Origin: DATGKD01 sp035294855
GTDB lineage: Bacteria; Actinomycetota; Acidimicrobiia; Acidimicrobiales; UBA8190
Length of the DNA stretch: 24,872 bases
Direction of reading: 5' to 3'
NCBI GenBank assembly: GCA_035294855.1
Contig: DATGKD010000023.1
Location: forward strand, 1-24,872
In this document: piece by piece, positions 1 through 5,739 of the stretch
Layout: each line of letters starts with the position of its first letter
Position numbering within the stretch: position 1 is the stretch's first letter
The notes under the pieces: model-generated
The model's input: the letters and a program-made list of their open reading frames with translations, nothing else
Told to the model about the DNA's origin: nothing
Database searches by the model: none
Program-made: the position numbers and the translations under genes

Positions 1-78
1 GTTGCGGTCGCTCGTCGCCATGTGCCGCATCGAGAGCGGCACCTGGTGCACCGGATACTCGTCGAGCGGCACGGGCAT
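1..78 (-). CDS. 5' end of an unrecognised protein (partial, runs off the left edge)
   Basis: A reverse-strand reading frame starts with ATG at 78-76 and stays open for 26 codons to the window edge. The peptide begins MPVPLDEYPVHQVPLS and continues to MATSDRN. The start is supported by a strong Shine-Dalgarno sequence, GGAGG at 89-85, six bases upstream. I do not recognise the family with confidence from 26 residues. The gene diverges from the MFS transporter at 204, so the 125-base spacer probably holds promoters for both. Confidence 0.6.
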   Translation of the reverse strand, partial: MPVPLDEYPVHQVPLSMRHMATSDRN

Positions 79-203
79 GGTGATCCTCCCCCTCGGACGC
101 CCCGCACGAACGAGCGCTCAGCGCCGTGGCATGGGCAGCGATCCCGGCTCAACGTAGTCCGCCGCCCCCTTCGGGTCGGGTCTCGGTCGGCAACAATCGC
201 TAG

Positions 204-1577
204 ATGGCCCCAACGACCTCGGCCGGGGATCCGGCTGACGACGTCGTCGTCGCCGAGCCGGCCGCCCCCGGTCCCGCAGGTCGCAGCGCGACGCGGTCCG
301 CGTCCCCCACGACGCCCAGCGAACGCGCCTGGGTCATGTGGGGCGTGGCGGTCGGTGCCTACTTCGTCGCCGTGTTCCACCGGACCAGCCTGGGCGTGGC
401 CTCCCTCGACGCCGAACGCCGCTTCCACGTGGGGCCGTCGTTGCTCGCCACCTTCGTCGCCGCCCAGTTGGCTCTCTATGCCGCGCTGCAGATCCCGACG
501 GGCGCCATGGCCGACCGCTTCGGTCCGCGGCGGATGCTCACCGCTGCACTCGCCTTCCTCGCCGCCGGAGAGATCGTCCTTGCGTGGGGTGGCGGCGTCC
601 CCGCCGCGCTGACGGGCAGGGCGCTCTTGGGCGTGGGGGACGGCCTCACCTTCATCAACGTGCTGCGGCTGGTGCAGAATTGGTTCCCCGCGTCGCGTTA
701 CGGGATGCTCACCTCGCTGACGGCGCTCACCGGTGCCGTGGGGCAGCTGGTGTCGACGTTCCCGTTGCGCTTCGCGCTCTCCCACGCAGGCTGGGAGTCG
801 ACGTTCACGACATCCGCAGTCGTCACCGCGGTCGTCGCGCTCGTCATCGCGTCGTTCCTGCGCGACCACCCCGATGCCGGCTCCGCCCGCCTGCCGTTGC
901 ACGAGCGCCCCACCCTGCTGCGCACCGTCGCTCACGCCATGCAGACGCCCGGCACCTGGCGGGGGACCTGGGCGCACTTCGCGTTGACCGGCCCGTTCGT
1001 CGTGTTCACCGCACTCTGGGGCTACCCGTTCCTGGTGCGGTCCCAGCACTTCTCCGGGCAGACGGCGAGCGTGCTCCTGGCGCTGGTGGTGGTCACCGCC
1101 GCATGCAGCGCGCCGCTCGTGGGGTTGCTCGTGGTCCGGGCCCCGCGCTGGCGCGCCGGCGCGGTCACCGTCTGTGGACTGGCGCTCGTCGGCGCGTGGA
1201 CCGCCGCTCTCGGCTGGGGAGCGGGCCGGGTGCCAGGGGTGCTGCTCGCCAGCATCGTGATCACCACGGGTCTCGGGGCTTCGGTCTCGGTGATCGCGTT
1301 CGACATCGCGCGCGAGGCGAATCCGCCCGAGCGGGGCGGCACGGCGACCGGCGTCGCCAACATCGGCGGCTTCGTGTGCGCCGTCGCCGGCGACCTCGTC
1401 GTGGGATGGCTCCTCGACGCGTTCGGCCACGGCGGGCAGGGCGCGGCGGGCTACCGGGTGGCGATGGCCGTTCTCCCGGTGACCGCCGGCCTGGGGCTGC
1501 TGTTGTTCTGGCGCCAGGGCCGGCGCGTCCGTGCACTGCACTATCCGAAGAGCATCCCGGCTCACCGCACCGTGTGA
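204..1577 (+). CDS. MFS transporter, 12-TM type, substrate unknown
   Basis: A 457-residue polytopic membrane protein. A hydrophilic, Ala/Pro-rich N-terminus of about 45 residues precedes the first membrane segment (MWGVAVGAYFVAVFH). The loop after TM2 carries the major facilitator signature MADRFGPRRM. A central cytoplasmic loop (RDHPDAGSARLPLHERP) separates two six-helix halves, and the length is typical of the superfamily. It probably exchanges a small organic solute or metabolite anion across the inner membrane; the sequence does not identify the substrate. The chosen ATG has no Shine-Dalgarno sequence. A weak -10-like AACAAT ends seven bases upstream, compatible with a leaderless mRNA. 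A later in-frame ATG at 338 would remove the hydrophilic leader. The gene converges on the reverse-strand dehydrogenase ending at 1730. Confidence 0.88.
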   Translation: MAPTTSAGDPADDVVVAEPAAPGPAGRSATRSASPTTPSERAWVMWGVAVGAYFVAVFHRTSLGVASLDAERRFHVGPSLLATFVAAQLALYAALQIPTGAMADRFGPRRMLTAALAFLAAGEIVLAWGGGVPAALTGRALLGVGDGLTFINVLRLVQNWFPASRYGMLTSLTALTGAVGQLVSTFPLRFALSHAGWESTFTTSAVVTAVVALVIASFLRDHPDAGSARLPLHERPTLLRTVAHAMQTPGTWRGTWAHFALTGPFVVFTALWGYPFLVRSQHFSGQTASVLLALVVVTAACSAPLVGLLVVRAPRWRAGAVTVCGLALVGAWTAALGWGAGRVPGVLLASIVITTGLGASVSVIAFDIAREANPPERGGTATGVANIGGFVCAVAGDLVVGWLLDAFGHGGQGAAGYRVAMAVLPVTAGLGLLLFWRQGRRVRALHYPKSIPAHRTV

Positions 1578-1682
1578 CCCCGGGCACACGACGACGGCGC
1601 GGTGTCGGATGCGCCCCGCCGTGCGAGGTCATCGATGACCACCAACAGCAGCGCCACGCCCCGCACCGCTGAGGGGGCGCCG

Positions 1683-1700
1683 CCCGGGCCGGGGCCCGGG
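1683..1700. terminator. GC-only hairpin between convergent genes
   Basis: CCCGGGCC at 1683-1690 and GGCCCGGG at 1693-1700 are perfect reverse complements. They form a 7-bp stem with a 4-base loop (or 8 bp with GG at the tip). The hairpin lies between the stop of the MFS gene (1577) and the stop of the reverse-strand dehydrogenase (1730), so it could act on both strands. There is no T tract on either side. It would be a U-less actinobacterial-type terminator at best. Confidence 0.4.
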
Positions 1701-1733
1701 ACTCAGCACCCGCCCCCCGGCACCGGGACTCAG
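1696..1733. repeat. 11-bp direct repeat at a gene end
   Basis: CCGGGACTCAG occurs at 1696-1706 and again at 1723-1733, a period of 27 bases. The second copy contains the TGA stop (tca at 1730-1732) of the reverse-strand dehydrogenase, and the first copy carries the same triplet in the same frame. The bases between are only partly alike, so this may be an old, decayed 27-bp tandem duplication. Confidence 0.5.
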
Positions 1734-2803
1734 ACCACGAGCCCCCGGCCGGTGACGAGCGGTAGGTCGAGCGCGGTGAGGAGGCCCGGGGGGGCGGCGA
1801 CGACGGCGGGCACGGCATTGACCAGGCGCATGGCGGTGGCCTTCAGCCCCGCCGTGTTGTGATCGCCGTCGGTGCCGACCAACTGCAGGTCCAGCTGGTA
1901 GTTGGGCTCGCCCCGAACCACGACGCGGTAGCCACCTTGACCGGCGGGCTGCGGCCAATCGGGCGCCAGGTCGTCGGCGAGCCGGGTGACGTGCTCCAGC
2001 ACCACGACCGGTCGCCCGCCGACGAGCCCCCGTACCTCGAAACGCAACGCCGCGGCGGTGCCCTTGGCGATGGTCCCCGAGCTGATGGAGAAGTCCTCCG
2101 GCGCGGGCAATCGCTCGTAGCGTTCGTCGACGGTGTCGAGCTCGACGCCGAGCCCGCTGGCCAGCTGGCGCACCACGCTTCCCCACGCCATGGTGAGCAC
2201 GCCCGGTTGCAGGAGCATGGGGACGTCGTCGAGGGGTCGTCCGAAGCCCATGACGTCGAACATGATCATCGGCTGGTCGTAGGTGGCGTAGTTCAAGATC
2301 TCGAGGCAGCGCACCTCCTCGATCCGCTCGCTCACGGCCGTGAGGACCAGCGCCAGCCAGTCGTTGGCGAAGCCCGGGTCGATGCCGTTCACCCACAACG
2401 AGACGCCCGCGTCGACCGCCGCGGCGCGCAACGGGTCGACCATGCTGTCGGGCACCACCCCCATCGGGTACTGCAGGAAGACCGGGCCGCTGGAGACGAC
2501 GTTGGCGCCCGAGCGGAGGATCCGCTCGAGGTCGGCGAGGGCCTCCCCGATGCGGTCGTCGGCCATGGCGGTGTGCACGACGCAGTCCGGCCCGGCCGCC
2601 AAGAGCGCGTCGGCGTCGTCGGTGGCGGCCACACCGAGCGATCGCCCGAGGCCGGCCAGTTCTCCCGCGTCCCGGCCCACCTTGTCGGGATTCGACACCC
2701 ACACGCCGGCGAGCTCGAGGTCCGGACGGGCGTCGATGCCGGCGATGGCGTGGCGGCCGACGTTGCCGGTCCCCCACAACACGGTGCGGTAGGGGCCGGT
2801 CAC
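1730..2803 (-). CDS. DAPDH/DapB-like NAD(P)-dependent dehydrogenase
   Basis: A 357-residue protein with an N-terminal Rossmann motif GTGNVGRHA (residues 11-19), followed by 'GVWVSNPDKVGRDAGEL'. This matches the 2,4-diaminopentanoate dehydrogenase / dihydrodipicolinate reductase-like family common in mycobacteria, whose members usually have unknown substrates. The C-terminal half (about 130-357) has the NGIDPGFANDW segment seen in that family. It starts with GTG at 2803, preceded by GAGGTGG with 7-base spacing. The start lies 25 bases after ipdF, and a 10-codon micro-ORF bridges the two with 4-base overlaps. The operon context suggests an oxidoreductase role in steroid or acyl-CoA catabolism rather than lysine biosynthesis. 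That is inference. Confidence 0.82.
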   Translation of the reverse strand: MTGPYRTVLWGTGNVGRHAIAGIDARPDLELAGVWVSNPDKVGRDAGELAGLGRSLGVAATDDADALLAAGPDCVVHTAMADDRIGEALADLERILRSGANVVSSGPVFLQYPMGVVPDSMVDPLRAAAVDAGVSLWVNGIDPGFANDWLALVLTAVSERIEEVRCLEILNYATYDQPMIMFDVMGFGRPLDDVPMLLQPGVLTMAWGSVVRQLASGLGVELDTVDERYERLPAPEDFSISSGTIAKGTAAALRFEVRGLVGGRPVVVLEHVTRLADDLAPDWPQPAGQGGYRVVVRGEPNYQLDLQLVGTDGDHNTAGLKATAMRLVNAVPAVVAAPPGLLTALDLPLVTGRGLVV

Positions 2804-2832
2804 GGGTCTGCCACCTCGGAAATGCCGCTCAT
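2800..2832 (-). other. Bridging micro-ORF, 10 codons, between ipdF and the DAPDH-like gene
   Basis: Reading on the reverse strand, ATG (2832-2830) overlaps the ipdF stop as ATGA. The frame encodes MSGISEVADP and stops at TGA (2802-2800), which overlaps the downstream GTG start as GTGA. The whole spacer is therefore covered by a frame with 4-base overlaps at both ends. Its GAGGTGG segment is also the ribosome-binding site of the next gene. The frame is exact; whether it is translated is unknown. Confidence 0.45.
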
Positions 2833-3617
2833 AGATCGGGCAGACCGAGTTCGAGGTTGGGGTGGTCGAGTCCGCCGTCCACCTCGAGCACCTTGCCGGT
2901 GACGTAGCTGCCCGCCGGTGAGCACAGGTAGACGACCGCGGCGGCGATGTCCTCGGGATCGCCGATGCGCTTCAGGGGGGTCGCGTTTTCCATCGTGGTC
3001 CGGAGATCCTCGTTCGTCAGCACGATCTCGAGGGCGGACGTGGCGACCGAGCCCACGGCGATGGCATTCACCCGGATGCGTGGTGCGAGGTCGGTAGCCG
3101 CCAGGCGGGTGTAATGGGCCAGGGCGGCCTTGGCCGTGCCGTACGCCACGAAGCCGCGACCCTGCGTGCGCGACATCGCCGAGGTGATGTTGACGACCGC
3201 GCCGCCGTCGTGCTCGAGCATGGCGGGCACGGCGGCCCGCGTGAGCGCGTGCGCGGTGGTCACGTTGAAGTGGAACGCCCCTTCGAGAGCCTTGGGCGAC
3301 GTGTCGAGGAAGGCGCCGGGCATGGTGCCGCCCACGTTGTTCACGACGACGTCGAGACGTCCGAACGCCTCCTTCGCCGTGTCCGCCAGGGCGGCGACCG
3401 CGTCGAGGTCGTTGAGATCGGCGGGCACCACCACCGCCTGGCGCCCCGTGCCCTGGATCCGTGCAGCCACCTCTTCGAGCTGCGACGCGGTGCGGGCGGA
3501 GATCACGACGTCGGCACCCGCTTCGGCGAGCGCGACCGCGCTCGCGGCCCCGATACCCCGCCCGGCGCCGGTGACGACGGCCACCCGGTCGGTCATCCGG
3601 AAGCGGTCCAGGATCAT
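2829..3617 (-). CDS. ipdF: IpdF, SDR dehydrogenase of steroid ring C/D catabolism
   Basis: A 262-residue classical SDR. TGAGRGIG (16-23) binds the dinucleotide, NNVGG (93-97) replaces the usual NNAG, and the catalytic residues are S146, Y159 and K163 (YGTAK). The opening MILDRFRMTD, the NNVGGTMP block, the AYGTAKAALAHYTRLAA block and the ending at LPDL match M. tuberculosis Rv3559c (IpdF) as I remember it, nearly end to end. In that system IpdF oxidises the 5-hydroxyl of 5-OH-HIC-CoA, working with IpdC before EchA20. ATG at 3617 is the only sensible start, because an in-frame TGA lies just upstream. The start has no close Shine-Dalgarno sequence; a 14-bp tandem repeat with micro-ORFs leads into it. 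It is followed closely by the DAPDH-like gene. Confidence 0.92.
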   Translation of the reverse strand: MILDRFRMTDRVAVVTGAGRGIGAASAVALAEAGADVVISARTASQLEEVAARIQGTGRQAVVVPADLNDLDAVAALADTAKEAFGRLDVVVNNVGGTMPGAFLDTSPKALEGAFHFNVTTAHALTRAAVPAMLEHDGGAVVNITSAMSRTQGRGFVAYGTAKAALAHYTRLAATDLAPRIRVNAIAVGSVATSALEIVLTNEDLRTTMENATPLKRIGDPEDIAAAVVYLCSPAGSYVTGKVLEVDGGLDHPNLELGLPDL

Positions 3618-3653
3618 GACGGCCCGATCACGACTGCCCGATCACGACGGCAC
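3614..3653 (-). other. Leader micro-ORF ladder before ipdF (three frames)
   Basis: On the reverse strand three tiny frames chain into ipdF. They are GTG-CCG-TCG-TGA (3653-3642), GTG-ATC-GGG-CAG-TCG-TGA (3645-3628) and GTG-ATC-GGG-CCG-TCA-TGA (3631-3614). Each stop overlaps the next start by 4 bases (GTGA, GTGA, then ATGA at the ipdF start). The last two arise from a 14-bp near-tandem repeat, GTCGTGATCGGGCA then GTCGTGATCGGGCC, with a third decayed copy, GTCATGATCCTGGA, that contains the ipdF start itself. The frames and repeat are directly visible. A regulatory or coupling role is inferred. Confidence 0.5.
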
Positions 3654-3656
3654 TGA

Positions 3657-3661
3657 CCTCC
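3657..3661 (-). promoter_or_regulatory. Shine-Dalgarno sequence at the head of the ipdF leader ladder
   Basis: GGAGG at 3661-3657 is the only strong ribosome-binding site near ipdF. It lies 3 bases before the first micro-ORF GTG (3653), 11 bases before the second GTG (3645), and 39 bases before the ipdF ATG. It is therefore placed to load ribosomes on the ladder rather than on ipdF directly. Confidence 0.5.
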
Positions 3662-3795
3662 AGAAGTGTTGCCACCTGGTCGTCCGGCGGCGCTGACGGG
3701 CGCCGAGAGTAGCCCCGAATGGAACGCGTTTCAGATCGAGGGCGCGACGAGGCGGGGCATGGGGCGGCAGACCGCCGGGCCGGGTCGGGTGCCGA

Positions 3796-4314
3796 TCAGG
3801 AGGGGCGCGTCGGTGGCAGCCCGAGCTTGCGGTGGTCCCAGGTGACCGTGCGCTCGGGATGGAGCTTGATCACGACGCGCTTGTTGAGCATCGTTTCGAC
3901 GAACGGCCGGAGGTCGTCGGTGTAGGTGCCGTAGTAGCGCTCGAAGAGGTTCACGCCGAGCTCCCACATGCGTTCGGGATCCTCGACGATCTCGGCCCTG
4001 CCGACGAGCTCGACGCCGCGGAGCTCTTCGTAGTAATCGCCGTCCTCGACCATGCACGTGATGCGCGGGTCGCGCCGGAGGTTCTGCACCTTCTGCGACT
4101 TGGCCTTGGTCTCGAATGCGACCCGGCCCTCCAAGAAGCCGTACCACATGGCCACGGCATGGATCGAGCCGTCGTGGTTGATGCTGCACAGCGTCATCGG
4201 CCGGCGCTCCGCCAGGAAGGCGTCGACCTCGTCCGCGCTCATCTTGATGAGGGCCCGCTGGTTGACGCCGTGACCCATCTGGGTCGTGACGGGCGCGCTC
4301 GAAGGCTCGCTCAT
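3796..4314 (-). CDS. PPOX-family FMN/F420-binding split-barrel protein
   Basis: A 172-residue protein of the pyridoxamine 5'-phosphate oxidase-like split-barrel class. Typical features are the 'FLAERRPMTLCSINHDGSIH' strand pair (about 32-51), 'MWYGFLEGRVAFETKAKSQKV' and 'NLRRDPRITCMVEDGDYYEELRGVELVGRAEIVED'. Actinobacterial members often bind F420 or FMN and reduce small substrates, or bind heme; this one's substrate cannot be read from sequence. The ATG at 4314 follows the P450 by 34 bases. The upstream region has only a weak AGCAGG ribosome site, and a TTG-initiated micro-ORF spans the spacer with 4-base overlaps. An internal start at MGHGVNQ is possible. It probably shares a transcript with the P450 and ipdF. 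Confidence 0.85.
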   Translation of the reverse strand: MSEPSSAPVTTQMGHGVNQRALIKMSADEVDAFLAERRPMTLCSINHDGSIHAVAMWYGFLEGRVAFETKAKSQKVQNLRRDPRITCMVEDGDYYEELRGVELVGRAEIVEDPERMWELGVNLFERYYGTYTDDLRPFVETMLNKRVVIKLHPERTVTWDHRKLGLPPTRPS

Positions 4315-4352
4315 GGCGGTGAACCTGCTTCCGGGGGCTCGTGCCGTCTCAA
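4311..4352 (-). other. Bridging micro-ORF, 13 codons, between P450 and PPOX genes
   Basis: The P450 stop reads TTGA on the reverse strand, so TTG (4352-4350) overlaps it. The frame runs 13 codons (LRRHEPPEAGSPP) without a stop and ends at TGA (4313-4311), which overlaps the downstream ATG as ATGA. TTG is a weaker start than ATG or GTG, so this is the least certain of the bridging frames. Confidence 0.35.
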
Positions 4353-5635
4353 GCCGCCGCGCCGCCAGGCGTGAACGCGGCGGGGAGGTGCTTGATGCCG
4401 TTGATGAAGTTCGAGCGCAGCCGGTCCGGCTCGGCGCTGGCCTGAATGTCGGGCAGCCGGCGGAACAGCTCGCGGAACATGACGGTGATCTCCCGCCGGG
4501 CCAGGTGGGCGCCCAGGCAGAAATGGGGACCGGGTGCCCCGAAGCCGACGTGTGGGTTGGGGCTCCGCCGTACGTCGAAGCGGTACGGGTTCTCGAACAC
4601 GTCCTCGTCTCGGTTGGCGGAGTTGTAGAAGAGGATGACCTTGTCGCCCTCGGCGAATGCATGCCCCGACAGGGTGGCCGGCGCGGTGAGCGTGCGCCGC
4701 ATGAAGATGACTGGGGAGGCCCAGCGGACGATCTCGTCGACGGCGGTGGGGGCCACGCCCTCGAAGTCCGCCTTCCAGGCGGCCCGCTGGTCGGGGTGCT
4801 CGGTGAGCGCCCACAGGCCGTGGCTGATGGCGTTCCGCGTCGTTTCGTTCCCCGCCACGAGGAGCAGGATGAAGAACGACGCCAGCTCCTGCTGGTCGAG
4901 CGACTCCCCGTCGACGTTCGCGTGCACGAGCGCAGAGGTGAGGTCGTCGGTCGGGTGGTCGACGCGGAACATGCTGAGATCACGCATCATGTCGGCGAGG
5001 GTGCTGCCCGCGTTCATGAACGCGAGCACCGGGTCCTCGCCCTCGGAGACGTACTCGGGATCACCCATCGACAGGATGATGTTCGAGCACGAGAACACGG
5101 TGTCGTAATCGCGCTCGGTCACGCCCATCATGTCGCAGATGACCTTGAGCGGCAGCCGGGCGGCCACCTCGGTGACGAAATCGCACTCGCCCCGGTCGCG
5201 GACCCGGTCGATGACGCCGTCGGCGACGGACTCGATGGTGTCCTCGATGCTCCTCACCATCCGGGGGTTGAAGGCAGCCGAGACGATGCGTCGCAGGCGG
5301 GCATGGCGGGGGTCGTCCATGTTGATCATGGACCCGAAGAACTCGAGCATCTCGGTCGGCATGTCGACGATGGTGGTGCCCGACTTCCCCGAGCAGTAGA
5401 GCTCGGGGTGCCGGCTGATCTCGACGATGTCCGCGTGGCGGGTGATGGCGTAGTAGCCGGGGCCTCTCGGGATCTGGATGAACGATTCGACATCGAATTC
5501 AGGCTCTTCGAAGAAGGCGATGGGGCGCTCCGCGCGCAACGTCCGGAAGGCGGCCTCGCGCACCTCCCACGGCTGGGCCCAGAACTCCAGGTCCGACAGG
5601 TCGATGGCAGTCACGGGCATCGTCACGGGGGTCAT
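4349..5635 (-). CDS. Cytochrome P450, CYP125/CYP142-like
   Basis: A 428-residue soluble bacterial P450. The I-helix oxygen-activation motif is AGNETT (261-266), the K-helix ExxR is EIVR (301-304), and the heme ligand is C373 in GFGAPGPHFCLGAHLAR. The wording around the heme (NPHVGFG, then HFCLGAHLAR) and the C-terminal FINGIKHLP resembles the cholesterol side-chain hydroxylases CYP125 and CYP142 more than drug-type P450s. With ipdF two genes downstream, oxidation of a sterol or steroid side chain is a reasonable guess, not shown. ATG at 5635 is chosen because GGGAG lies 8 bases upstream; the longer frame that continues upstream is a GC-rich artefact. No ferredoxin partner gene is visible in the window. 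Confidence 0.92.
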   Translation of the reverse strand: MTPVTMPVTAIDLSDLEFWAQPWEVREAAFRTLRAERPIAFFEEPEFDVESFIQIPRGPGYYAITRHADIVEISRHPELYCSGKSGTTIVDMPTEMLEFFGSMINMDDPRHARLRRIVSAAFNPRMVRSIEDTIESVADGVIDRVRDRGECDFVTEVAARLPLKVICDMMGVTERDYDTVFSCSNIILSMGDPEYVSEGEDPVLAFMNAGSTLADMMRDLSMFRVDHPTDDLTSALVHANVDGESLDQQELASFFILLLVAGNETTRNAISHGLWALTEHPDQRAAWKADFEGVAPTAVDEIVRWASPVIFMRRTLTAPATLSGHAFAEGDKVILFYNSANRDEDVFENPYRFDVRRSPNPHVGFGAPGPHFCLGAHLARREITVMFRELFRRLPDIQASAEPDRLRSNFINGIKHLPAAFTPGGAAA

Positions 5636-5739
5636 GTGCGTCTCCCTGTTGCAGAGGCAGGGTCCGAGCAGCACGGCCATCCTCGCACCACCGGGCTCGG
5701 GACCGCACGGCCGGCAGCGGAGCGCCTTGGAGGAGCGGC

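Noticed and set aside
1859..2902. Forward frame of 347 codons opposite the DAPDH-like gene
   Set aside because: It is antisense to a gene with a Rossmann motif and a proper ribosome site, and its composition is typical of a high-GC shadow.
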